Shown piece after piece: positions 27,760 through 35,504 of a stretch of DNA of 64,000 nt (its first letter is position 1; the number at the start of each line of letters is the position of its first letter). Under the pieces are notes generated by a model. It was not told the DNA's origin. It saw only the letters and a list, made by a program, of their open reading frames with translations, and made no database searches. Source of the stretch: Bradyrhizobium amphicarpaeae (GTDB taxonomy: Bacteria; Pseudomonadota; Alphaproteobacteria; Rhizobiales; Xanthobacteraceae); contig NZ_CP029426.2 of the NCBI RefSeq assembly GCF_002266435.3, positions 2,944,001-3,008,000 of the forward strand, read 5' to 3'. The position numbers were made by a program, and so were the translations under genes.

Positions 27760-27893
27760 TGCCCCGGACGCAGCGCAGCGCCTCTTCGGCGGTGCGCTGC
27801 AGAGCCGGGGCCCATGTTTCCGAGAGTGTGTGGCGTGGGTCCCGGCTCTGCGCAGCAACGCAAGAGCGTTGCAGCGCGTCCGGGACACCAGAG
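27760..27893. repeat. inverted pair of palindromic intergenic elements
   Basis: Two copies of one hairpin element face each other. The left copy (about 27760-27815) reads GTGCCCCGGACGCAGCGCAG...GCGCTGCAGAGCCGGGGCCC. The right copy (about 27837-27890) reads GGGTCCCGGCTCTGCGCAGC...GCAGCGCGTCCGGGAC, the same element in opposite orientation. Each copy is itself an imperfect hairpin. The element lies upstream of the AhpD-like gene and directly downstream of the HerA-type gene's stop, so it may terminate the latter's transcript. Confidence 0.75.
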
Positions 27894-27898
27894 CGGTC

Positions 27899-29638
27899 TT
27901 ACCGCAGCGGCTTCTTCAACAGTGAGAAGCGGTCCGGATCGAGCCCCAACGAGGGCTGCAGCATCGGGGCCTCGACATTGGAGAGCGTCTTGGCGGGCGG
28001 GGCCGAGAACACCGGATCATTCGGTACGTCGCGCTGCGAGGTGGCGCCGCGCCAGCGTTCGAGCACGGCGCTGACGAAATGCATGTCGTGGCCGGAGGTG
28101 ACCGAAGGCACGCTGCTGATGGTGGCCTCACCGCGCGGCAATTGGTGCGGTGGCACCTCCTTGAAGCGCAACCGGGTCGGCAGCGCGACGCCTTCGCCGA
28201 AGGCCAGCACTTCACGCGTGCCGAGCGAGGGCACGAAGGACAGCAGGTTCGCGGCGGCATCCGACACCGCGGCGCGCAGCAGCGCCTGGTCGCGCTCGTT
28301 GGCAAGACGCATCGTGAACAGCGTATTGCACTGGGAGATGATGGTGGCATCGAGCTCGGCTGGACGCTGGGTGATGAGACCGAGATAGACGCCGTATTTG
28401 CGGCCTTCCTTGGCGATGCGTGACACCGCCTTGCGGGTCGGCCCGAAGCCGACGTTGCGGTCCGCGGAGGCGTAGCGATGCGCTTCCTCGCAGACGAACA
28501 GCAGCGGCGAGACGCCGTCGCTCCACAGGCCGAAATCGAAGGCCATGCGGCAGAGCACCGAGACGACGGAATCGATGACCTCGGCCGGGAAGCCGGCGAG
28601 CTGCATCACCGTCATCGGCTTGCCGTTGGCGGGGAGACGGAACAGCAGGCTGATGACTTCGGCCATGGTGTCGCCGCCGACATTGGCGTTGTCGAACATG
28701 AAGGCGTAGCGGGGGTCGTTGCGCACCGCCTCGATGCGCGAGATCAGCTTGTGATAGATGATGCGCGAGGAGCGGTTCTCGAGCTTGCCCATGCGCTCGT
28801 CGATCAGCGACATCAGGTCGACCAGGCGGTACGGCACCGGGGTGTCGACGGTGTAGCCGACCTGCTTGGGATCGATGCGCTTGAGGCCGATGCGGTCGGC
28901 GTTCTGGTATTGGGTGTAGACGCCCTTGGCGAGCGGGATCACCTCGGCGAGGATGTCGAGCTCCTCGGGTACGCCGGCGCGGCCGCCGAACAGCACGTCG
29001 ACGATTTCCTCGAAATTGAACAGCCAGAACGGCAGCTTCAGATTGCGCGGGTTGAGCACCAGCGCGCGGTCGCCGAAGCAGCGGCCGTATTCGTTGTGCA
29101 CATCGAGCAGGAAGATGCGCAGGTTCGGGCGCGCCTTCAGGATCTCGTTGAGCAGCAGCGACACGCCGGTGGATTTGCCGACGCCGGTCGATCCCAGTAC
29201 CGCAAAATGCTTGGACAGCATTTCCTCGACATCGACATAGGCGACGACCGAGCGGTCCTGCTGCAGGAAACCGACATTGATTTGGTCCGAGCCGGTCGGC
29301 GCGTAGATCGTGCGCAACTCCTGGCTGGTGATGAGATCGACGGCATCGCCGATGGTCGGATAATTGGTGACGCCGCGCTGGAATTTCGGCTTGTCGCTGG
29401 CGTTGAGGATCTCGCCGAGCAGGTCGACCGAGGCAACCGCAATATAATTGTCGCTGCTCGACAGGTTCTCGCAGGACACCTCGGTGATCATCGCGACGAT
29501 GACCGAGCTGGAGCTGCGAATACTGACGAAGCGGCCGACGGTAGCCCGAACTTCCGAGATCGGCATCTGGCTTTCCGCCAAGAGCCCGACCCGGGCGAGC
29601 GATCCGCGAACCGAAATCACGCGTCCAAAGGATGTCAC
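27899..29638 (-). CDS. HerA-type hexameric ATPase (DNA translocase/helicase family)
   Basis: The protein (about 579 residues) has the HerA N-terminal barrel (FGRVISVRGSLARVGL...). The RecA-like motor domain has Walker A GSTGVGKST (around residue 160), Walker B LLFVCEEAHRYA, a DVHNEYGR acidic motif, and a sensor/arginine-finger region LITQRPAELDATIISQCNT. HerA usually works with the NurA nuclease in end resection; no nurA-like gene is adjacent, as is common for bacterial HerA-like ATPases. The start is uncertain: GTG at 29638 (MTSFGRV) is preferred over a TTG at 29662. It is transcribed away from the dioxygenase promoter. Confidence 0.82.
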   Translation of the reverse strand: MTSFGRVISVRGSLARVGLLAESQMPISEVRATVGRFVSIRSSSSVIVAMITEVSCENLSSSDNYIAVASVDLLGEILNASDKPKFQRGVTNYPTIGDAVDLITSQELRTIYAPTGSDQINVGFLQQDRSVVAYVDVEEMLSKHFAVLGSTGVGKSTGVSLLLNEILKARPNLRIFLLDVHNEYGRCFGDRALVLNPRNLKLPFWLFNFEEIVDVLFGGRAGVPEELDILAEVIPLAKGVYTQYQNADRIGLKRIDPKQVGYTVDTPVPYRLVDLMSLIDERMGKLENRSSRIIYHKLISRIEAVRNDPRYAFMFDNANVGGDTMAEVISLLFRLPANGKPMTVMQLAGFPAEVIDSVVSVLCRMAFDFGLWSDGVSPLLFVCEEAHRYASADRNVGFGPTRKAVSRIAKEGRKYGVYLGLITQRPAELDATIISQCNTLFTMRLANERDQALLRAAVSDAAANLLSFVPSLGTREVLAFGEGVALPTRLRFKEVPPHQLPRGEATISSVPSVTSGHDMHFVSAVLERWRGATSQRDVPNDPVFSAPPAKTLSNVEAPMLQPSLGLDPDRFSLLKKPLR

Positions 29639-29756
29639 AATGAATGAACCTGGCAAGAGCAAGGGGTTTGTCCCAGACTATGCGCGGCCCTGGCTGGACA
29701 AACGGTTAAACGGCGGGCGCAGGCACTTCGTTAAATCCGCGACAATTCGGCCGTGA

Positions 29757-30057
29757 GGTTTGTTCCGATTGCATACTTGCGGCCGGAAACGCTGGGAAAT
29801 TGCTGCAATTTCAGGCCGCTGAGGGTTAGAACGAATTAAGGAAGATTTTACCATCCGGCCAGTCATTCAGCCGTTCGGGGGACATCTCCCTTCGATCCAG
29901 GGGATGTTTGATTTGTTGACGGGACCTAATCATTTGTACATTGGTACAAATGGGCCGGCGGGGCCTCGTGACCATTTTGGGCGCATGAGCGCGTCGCAGC
30001 CGTGGCCCGATTGCGCGATCCGGTCGGCGGATCGCCAACTGCGCCCTGGAGGAAAGC
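29757..30057. other. 301-base intergenic region upstream of the dioxygenase gene
   Basis: The first half (29757-29910) shows nothing I can name. From 29914 it contains the promoter and operator described separately. The last 100 bases form a leader, ending in a GGAGG ribosome-binding site (30048-30052) five bases before the dioxygenase ATG. Confidence 0.6.
29916..29952 (+). promoter_or_regulatory. promoter with TetR-type operator upstream of the dioxygenase gene
   Basis: A -35-like TTGACG (29916-29921) is followed after 15 bases by TACATT (29937-29942). Overlapping the -10 is a perfect inverted repeat, CATTTGTAC - 4 nt - GTACAAATG (29931-29952). The whole stretch nearly duplicates the promoter of the TetR gene at 53918-53952: both read TTGTTGACG, GACCT, ATC, TTTGTAC and GTACAAAT in the same register. 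The TetR protein encoded at 53957 is therefore the likely repressor; that is inference. Confidence 0.7.
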
Positions 30058-31026
30058 ATGCAAGCCGAACCGATCCTCGATCTCGCTCATCTCGGCCATA
30101 TGGAGCTGCTGACTCCGAAGCCCGATGAGAGCCTGAAATTCTTCGTCGATGTCATGGGCATGACCGTCAGCGGCCAGAAGGGCGAGTCGGTCTATCTGCG
30201 CGGTTGGGACGATTACGAGCGCTACTCGCTCAAGCTGACGGCGTCGAAGACCTCAGGCATGGAGCACATGGCGCTGCGCGCGCGCAGCCAGCAGGCGCTG
30301 GAGCGTCGCGTCGCCGCGCTGAAGGGCTCCGGCTTCGACATCGGCTGGATCGACGGCGACATGGGGCAGGGGCCGACTTTCCGTTGCCGCGATCCCGACG
30401 GCCACATCGTAGAGCTCTACTACGAGACCGAATGGTATCAGGCGCCGCCGGAACTGAAGCCGGCGCTGAAGAACCAGGCGCAGCGCTTTCCCGCGCGCGG
30501 GGTCAATGTCCGCCGTCTCGATCATCTCAACTGCCTCGCCGTCGACATCAAGGCGAACCGCGAGTTCTTCGAGAACTATCTCGGCTGCCGCCTCACCGAA
30601 CAGATCGTGCTCAACGACGGACGCGAAGCTGCGATGTGGCTGACCATGTCGAACAAGAGCTACGATTTCGCCTATTCGCTCGACCATTCGGGCGTGCCGG
30701 GCCGCTTCCACCACGTCACCTACGCGCTCGACAGCCGCGAGGAGATTCTGCGTGCGGCCGACATCTTCCTGGAGAACGGCATCCACATCGAGACCGGCCC
30801 GCACAAGCACGCGATTCAGCAGACCTTCTTCCTCTACGTCTACGAGCCCGGCGGCAACCGCGTCGAGGTCGCCAATGCCGGCGCCCGCCTGATCCTCGCG
30901 CCGGACTGGAAGCCGATCGTGTGGACCGAGGAGGAGCGCAAGAAGGGGCAGGCCTGGGGGCTGAAGACGATCGAGTCGTTCCACACCCACGGCACGCCGC
31001 CGGTGGAAGTGAAGAAGCACGCGTGA
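30058..31026 (+). CDS. type I extradiol (catechol 2,3-dioxygenase-like) dioxygenase
   Basis: A 322-residue two-domain VOC protein of the extradiol dioxygenase class, which opens catechols next to the hydroxyl pair using Fe(II). The N-terminal domain begins LAHLGHMELLTPKPDESLKFF. The C-terminal catalytic domain supplies the metal ligands: His in RRLDHLNCLA, His in RFHHVTYAL and Glu in GGNRVEVANAG. Catalytic residues of the family (second His in HHVTYA, Tyr in LYVYEPGG) are present. GGAGG lies five bases before the ATG. It stands alone, but its promoter matches that of the TetR operon 24 kb away, which has the lower-pathway enzymes but no ring-cleavage enzyme. The actual substrate is unknown. 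Confidence 0.85.
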   Translation: MQAEPILDLAHLGHMELLTPKPDESLKFFVDVMGMTVSGQKGESVYLRGWDDYERYSLKLTASKTSGMEHMALRARSQQALERRVAALKGSGFDIGWIDGDMGQGPTFRCRDPDGHIVELYYETEWYQAPPELKPALKNQAQRFPARGVNVRRLDHLNCLAVDIKANREFFENYLGCRLTEQIVLNDGREAAMWLTMSNKSYDFAYSLDHSGVPGRFHHVTYALDSREEILRAADIFLENGIHIETGPHKHAIQQTFFLYVYEPGGNRVEVANAGARLILAPDWKPIVWTEEERKKGQAWGLKTIESFHTHGTPPVEVKKHA

Positions 31027-31068
31027 GCGTGATGGCTTTTGTTTGACTCGATCTCGCGGCGGGCTCGG

Positions 31069-31206
31069 TTACCTCTCCCGCTTGCGGGAGAGGTCGGCGC
31101 ACTTGCGCCGGGTGAGGGCTCTATACTCTTGGGGAATCCCACGGCGGAGATACCCTCACCCCAACCCTCTCCCGCAAGAGGGAGGGAGCGCACCTGCTTC
31201 GCGGTT
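31069..31206. repeat. composite palindromic intergenic repeat (CTCTCCCGCTTGCGGGAGAG type)
   Basis: This gap between convergent genes contains a hairpin (CCTCTCCCGC - TT - GCGGGAGAGG, 31072-31093), a GCGCACTTGCGCC hairpin, and a right-hand inverted counterpart, CCCTCACCCCAACCCTCTCCCGCAAGAG..., ending GCGCACCTGCTTCGCGG. It matches a dispersed repeat family common in Bradyrhizobium. It could terminate both the dioxygenase and the nicB transcripts. Confidence 0.7.
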
Positions 31207-31232
31207 AGCGATCAAACTAACTTCATCATGCT

Positions 31233-34200
31233 CTAATGCGCTGTCGCACGCACCCGCGCGATCGTCTCGCGAACGCCTGACCAAGCCGGCTTGTCCGGCG
31301 CGAATTGCCTGCGCAAGAAAGTGACGAGTTCCTCGATTTGCGCGTCGCTCATGCTGTTTCTGAATGCGGGCATGTAGCCGAGGTCGCTCGACACGGGATC
31401 GGCGATGCCGTGCAGGATCACCTGCACGAGATTGTCCGCCTTTGTGCTGTGAATGTTGCTGTTGAGCGCGAGCGAGGGCCGGGAGCCGAATAGCGGCAGG
31501 CCGCCGACCTCGTGGCAGACGGCGCAGGCGCCCTGATAGAGCCGTGCGCCGCTGGAGGAGGCGACCGTGACCTGCGTTGCGCTCTCGAGCTTTGCGGCAA
31601 GCGCAGGCGCATCGGCTGCGGTGTCGTTGAACGAATTGAGATAGACCGCCATCGCGCGGATGTCCCGGTCGGGCAGGGCCTTGAGGTCCCTGACGACAGG
31701 CGCCATCGGGCCGGCAGCGACGCCGTGATAGCGCGAATGGCCGGTGCGCATATAGGCGAACAGCTCGTCCTCGCTCCATGGGATCGGGGCATGCGAGACC
31801 GAGGTCAGCGGCGGCGCCTCCCAGCCCTCGGCAAAGCCGCCGGCGAGGTAGGTGTCGCGCTGCTCGGCGCCCAACGCATTGCGCGGCGAATGACAGCCGC
31901 TGCAATGGCCGAGGCCCTCGACGAGGTAGGCGCCGCGATTCCAGGCCTCGGATTTGGTGGGGTCGGGCTTGAATTCCTTGGTCTGGTGGAACAGCGCATT
32001 CCATCCCGCGAGCAGCGGGCGCAGATTGAGCGGGAAGGCGAGGGTGTTCGCCGGCGCCGTCGCGCGCACCGCTGGCTGCGCCATCAGGTAAGCGTAGAGC
32101 GCCTGCATGTCGGCGTCACCGGTCTTTGAAAAATGCGTGTACGGAAAGGCGGGATAGAGCTGCCGTCCATCGCGGTGCAATCCTTCGCGCATCGCGCGCT
32201 CGAAGGCTGGGTAGGACCAGGCGCCGATGCCGGTCTCGACATCAGGCGTGATGTTGGTCGCGTAGATCGTGCCGAACGGTGTCTCCAATGCGCGGCCGCC
32301 GGCGTAGAGCGCGCCATTGATCGTGGTGTGGCACTCCGCGCAGTTGCCGAGCGCTGCGAGTTGCTCTCCGCGCGCGATTGTCGCGGCGGAATAGACCGAT
32401 GCATCCGGTCGCGCGATCGGCGCGATCGCGCGTCCCGGCAGCAGCGCCGCGCCGATGCCGATCGCGGCGGTGCAAACCGCCGCAATCGTCGCGACAATGC
32501 CGGCGCGTTTGGCGAAGGGATTCTCCCAGCTGCGCGACGGCTGCGGCGGAACGGGCGCGGGCAGGGCCTGCGGCGGCGCCGGCGTAGTGCCGTGCAATCC
32601 CTTCAGGATGCGTTCCGGCGTAAACGGCGGCTCGCGAAAGCGCACGCCGGTCGCATCGAAGATCGCATTGGCAATTGCCGCGGCGCTCGGGACCGAGGCG
32701 GATTCGCCGACGCCGAGCGGCGGCTGATCCGGTCGCGGCAGCATCAGCACGTCGATCTTGGGCACGTCCGGGAACGGGATGATCGGATAGGCGCCCCATT
32801 CGCGCGCCGCCACCGCGCCACGCTCGAACGAGACCTCCTCCATCAGCGCGCGGCTGGTGGACTGGATGACGTTGCCGTGGATCTGGTGGCGCACGCCGTC
32901 CGGATTGATCATCAATCCGGAATCCTGTCCCGCAACCACACGCGTGACGCTGACATCGCCGGTCGATGTGTTCACCGCGACGTCGGCAATCCAGGCCGAC
33001 CACGCCGCGCCATAGCCGGGAAACTTGCTGTGGACGTAGAGCGCATAGGCGAAACCGCGCCCGCGCACGATTTCGCCGTCTTTCTCTTCGCGCACCGGCC
33101 GGGGCGTCCAGCCCGCACGCTCGGCCACCGCATTGACGAGATCGACGGCGCGCTGATCCTTGAGATAACGCAAGCGGTATTCGATCGGGTCGACGCCGGC
33201 CTCGGTGGCGGCTTCGTCGATGTAGGATTCGTGCGCAAAGGTGTTCGGCAGCGCGGAAACACCGCGGAACCAGGAGGCGCGCACGATCGGCGGCATATCG
33301 TGGGCGACGACACGCATGTGGTCGTAATCGTAGGGCGGGATCGCGGTGCGGTCGCCCATCTGGAGCACGGCGGGGTCGGATGGAATGCGCCCGGTGAGCA
33401 GCAACGCCAGCGTCGGCGCGGCGTTCGAGGGATAGCGCGTGGCGAGATCGTAACCGGCGATGCCGCCGTCGGCATCGAGCCCGCCATCGACATCGATGAG
33501 CTGCGCCGTGCCCTTGGGCTCCCAGGCGTGCTCCTGCTCGCGTGTGAGCTGCACGCGCACGGGGCGCCCGACCGCGCGCGACAGCAGCAAGGCGTCGGCG
33601 GTGACATCGTCAGCGCAATTGCGGCCGTAGCAGCCAGCGGCCTCCAGCCGGATCACCTCGATCTCGCTCTCGGGTCGCTCGATCAGCAGCGCGAGGTCGC
33701 TGCGCAGCACATGCGGATTTTGCGTGCCCGACCAGACCCGGATATTGCCGTCGCTGAAATCGGCAACCGCACAGGATGGGCCGATCGAGGCGTGCATCTG
33801 ATAAGGCCACACGTAAGTGCGCTGCATCGGCTTGGCCGCGTTTGATATCGCCGCATCGACGTCGCCCTTGTCGATCAGCGTGCGCGGCGTCGAGGGATTG
33901 GCGCGCAGCGCCGTCTCGACGTCGGCAAGATCGGTCAACGCCGGCGTCGGCTTCCAGCTCACCTCGAGCTGCTCGGCCGCGCGGATCGCATTTTCCTCAC
34001 GCTCGGCGACGAGACCGACGAAGTCGCCGATGCGGATGACGGCGACAAGGCCGGGAATGTCGCGCACCGAGGATTCATCGACCGCGATCAGGCTGGTGCC
34101 GACGAACGGGCCGGCATCGACGCCGGCATAGGGCGGCCGCACCACGCGGCCGTGCAGCATGCCGGGGACGCGGATATCGTGCACGAAGGTCAACGCGCCG

Positions 34201-34754
34201 GTGGCCTTGGCGGGCAGATCGACGCGCGGCATCGACTGACCGACGATGGCATAATCGCCGACCGCCTTGACGGTGACGTCGTCGGCAAGTTCGAGGCGGA
34301 TCGTCTCGCTGCCGATCAACTCCCCATAACTGATGCTGCGATTGTCGCGTCCGCGCACGAGGCCGTCTTCGATCCTGAGATCTGCCGCCGGTAGCTCCAG
34401 CCGCTCGGCGGCACGCGCGATCAGGAAGTGACGCGCTTGCGCCGCGGCCTTGCGCAGCGGCACGGCGGTGATCTGGATGGTCTCGCTCGCGATCGTCGCG
34501 CCCTGGTTCGGCACCACCGCGGTGTCGCCGAGCACGACGACGACGCGCGCAAAGGAGACATCCAGCTCCTCGGCGACGATCTGGCCGAGCGCGGTGCGGA
34601 TGCCTGTGCCGAGATCGACATGGCCGTTATAGGCGTTGACCGAGCCGTCCGCGGTGATGCGGATGAAAGTTTCGGAGGTGAGCTCGTCCACGGTGCGGAC
34701 GACCACGAGCGAGCCGGATTGACGCTCAACTCCATCAGGGGCAGGGGAGGCCAT
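31233..34754 (-). CDS. nicB: nicotinate dehydrogenase large subunit (molybdopterin domain fused to cytochrome c)
   Basis: A 1173-residue fusion. Residues about 1-735 form a xanthine-oxidase-family molybdenum domain with GHVDLGTGIRTALGQI, PNQGATIASETIQ, AAGCYGRNCADDV and the catalytic-Glu motif GVGESASVPSAA. A membrane-anchor-like segment follows (about 755-780). Then comes a cytochrome c part with three haem sites: CAECH (about 805), CSGCH (about 953) and CAVCH (about 1078). This is the architecture of NicB of Pseudomonas putida, which hydroxylates nicotinate to 6-hydroxynicotinate and passes electrons via haem to the respiratory chain. Isoquinoline or aldehyde dehydrogenases share the design. 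The nearby 6-hydroxynicotinate reductase and enamidase genes favour nicotinate. Its ATG overlaps the nicA stop by one base. Confidence 0.82.
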   Translation of the reverse strand: MASPAPDGVERQSGSLVVVRTVDELTSETFIRITADGSVNAYNGHVDLGTGIRTALGQIVAEELDVSFARVVVVLGDTAVVPNQGATIASETIQITAVPLRKAAAQARHFLIARAAERLELPAADLRIEDGLVRGRDNRSISYGELIGSETIRLELADDVTVKAVGDYAIVGQSMPRVDLPAKATGALTFVHDIRVPGMLHGRVVRPPYAGVDAGPFVGTSLIAVDESSVRDIPGLVAVIRIGDFVGLVAEREENAIRAAEQLEVSWKPTPALTDLADVETALRANPSTPRTLIDKGDVDAAISNAAKPMQRTYVWPYQMHASIGPSCAVADFSDGNIRVWSGTQNPHVLRSDLALLIERPESEIEVIRLEAAGCYGRNCADDVTADALLLSRAVGRPVRVQLTREQEHAWEPKGTAQLIDVDGGLDADGGIAGYDLATRYPSNAAPTLALLLTGRIPSDPAVLQMGDRTAIPPYDYDHMRVVAHDMPPIVRASWFRGVSALPNTFAHESYIDEAATEAGVDPIEYRLRYLKDQRAVDLVNAVAERAGWTPRPVREEKDGEIVRGRGFAYALYVHSKFPGYGAAWSAWIADVAVNTSTGDVSVTRVVAGQDSGLMINPDGVRHQIHGNVIQSTSRALMEEVSFERGAVAAREWGAYPIIPFPDVPKIDVLMLPRPDQPPLGVGESASVPSAAAIANAIFDATGVRFREPPFTPERILKGLHGTTPAPPQALPAPVPPQPSRSWENPFAKRAGIVATIAAVCTAAIGIGAALLPGRAIAPIARPDASVYSAATIARGEQLAALGNCAECHTTINGALYAGGRALETPFGTIYATNITPDVETGIGAWSYPAFERAMREGLHRDGRQLYPAFPYTHFSKTGDADMQALYAYLMAQPAVRATAPANTLAFPLNLRPLLAGWNALFHQTKEFKPDPTKSEAWNRGAYLVEGLGHCSGCHSPRNALGAEQRDTYLAGGFAEGWEAPPLTSVSHAPIPWSEDELFAYMRTGHSRYHGVAAGPMAPVVRDLKALPDRDIRAMAVYLNSFNDTAADAPALAAKLESATQVTVASSSGARLYQGACAVCHEVGGLPLFGSRPSLALNSNIHSTKADNLVQVILHGIADPVSSDLGYMPAFRNSMSDAQIEELVTFLRRQFAPDKPAWSGVRETIARVRATAH

Positions 34755-35236
34755 CAATCAACGGCCTCGGTGAGCTGGCCTGAAGCGCGCATCACGGCGC
34801 GCAGGATTTCGACATGGGTGCCGCAGCGGCAGAGATTGTAGCGCAGCGCGGCGACCGCCTCCTGCTCGGTCGGCCGCGGGTTGATCGCGAGCAGCGCCTT
34901 GGTGGTCATGATCATGCCGTTGAGGCAATAGCCGCATTGCGCAGCCTGTTCGTCGATGAACGCCTGCTGCACCACGTCAGGCTTGTCGCGCGTGCCGAGT
35001 CCTTCGAGCGTCACGATGTCGCGGCCGGCGCAGCCAGTGACGGGAATCACGCAGGAGCGGGCCGGGGCCCCGTCGATCAGGACAGTGCAGGTGCCGCATT
35101 CGCCGAGGCCGCAACCATATTTCGGGCCGTTGAGCGCGAGGTCGTTGCGCAGCACGTAGAGCAGCGGCGTCTCCGGCGCTGCGGCGATGTCGTGGATCGC
35201 CCCATTCACGGTGAGACGGATCGGTGTCTGCGTCAT
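34754..35236 (-). CDS. nicA: nicotinate dehydrogenase small subunit (2x[2Fe-2S])
   Basis: A 160-residue ferredoxin-type subunit of molybdenum hydroxylases. The N-terminal plant-type [2Fe-2S] cluster uses CGLGECGTC (Cys42, 47, 50) and a further Cys62. The C-terminal four-helix cluster uses CGYCLNGM and NLCRCGTH. It relays electrons from the molybdenum site of NicB to the haems. Gene overlap with nicB (stop/start sharing one base) fixes stoichiometric expression. I start at ATG 35236 (MTQTPIRL). Upstream sequence in the same frame codes a direct repeat and is leader DNA, not protein. Confidence 0.86.
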   Translation of the reverse strand: MTQTPIRLTVNGAIHDIAAAPETPLLYVLRNDLALNGPKYGCGLGECGTCTVLIDGAPARSCVIPVTGCAGRDIVTLEGLGTRDKPDVVQQAFIDEQAAQCGYCLNGMIMTTKALLAINPRPTEQEAVAALRYNLCRCGTHVEILRAVMRASGQLTEAVD

Positions 35237-35256
35237 CCTCGTTTCCAAGCGCTCGG

Positions 35257-35292
35257 CCAAGTCGTGTCGAAAATCCAAGTCGTGTCGAAAAT
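35257..35292. repeat. 18-bp perfect tandem repeat in the nicA leader
   Basis: Two identical 18-bp units (CCAAGTCGTGTCGAAAAT, 35257-35274 and 35275-35292) lie directly head to tail in the nicAB 5' leader, between the proposed promoter and the nicA start. The identity suggests a recent duplication. It could duplicate a regulator contact or merely lengthen the leader. Confidence 0.85.
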
Positions 35293-35302
35293 CTACGTCG
35301 CG

Positions 35303-35330
35303 ACGATACCGTTTGTACACAAACGTGCAA
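35303..35330 (-). promoter_or_regulatory. nicAB promoter with palindrome between -35 and -10
   Basis: On the minus strand TTGCAC (35330-35325) and TATCGT (35308-35303) are 16 bases apart and form a plausible sigma-70 type promoter for nicAB. The spacer is an imperfect palindrome, CGTTTGTACACAAACG (35310-35325; arms GTTTGT/ACAAAC). A repressor bound here would block RNA polymerase. A related sequence, TCGTGTACAAACGA, is found in the enamidase/fpr control region. Confidence 0.5.
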
Positions 35331-35460
35331 GCCATGCATGCCGCACTGCAGCGCGACTGCCTGCTTTGTGGACAGAGCCCATAGGCAAATGAGGTTTTAT
35401 GCAGCAGCCCCATCTTTTGCGCTGCACCGCCGCTTGACAGCCATCCGGGGCGCGCGCACC

Positions 35461-35480
35461 ATCGTTCGTATACGAATGAT
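35461..35480. promoter_or_regulatory. palindromic operator upstream of 6-hydroxynicotinate reductase
   Basis: A 20-bp near-perfect palindrome (ATC.TTCGTATACGAA.GAT, a single mismatched pair) lies 25 bases before the hnr ATG. A TTGACA (35434-35439) upstream could be the -35, which would place the palindrome at or just after the -10 and start site, a repressor position. Its right half (GTATACGAATGAT) recurs in the enamidase/fpr divergent region at 46403-46415. The MarR protein encoded at the end of this operon is the obvious candidate ligand-responsive repressor. Confidence 0.65.
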
Positions 35481-35504
35481 AACCGCGGTCTCGCTGGCTC
35501 TGAC

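Noticed and set aside
29640-29756. 38-residue plus-strand frame starting inside the HerA-type gene's start region
   Set aside because: An AAAGGA site lies eight bases before the ATG, but the peptide has no recognisable feature and the frame overlaps the divergent herA start. Support is too weak for a gene call.
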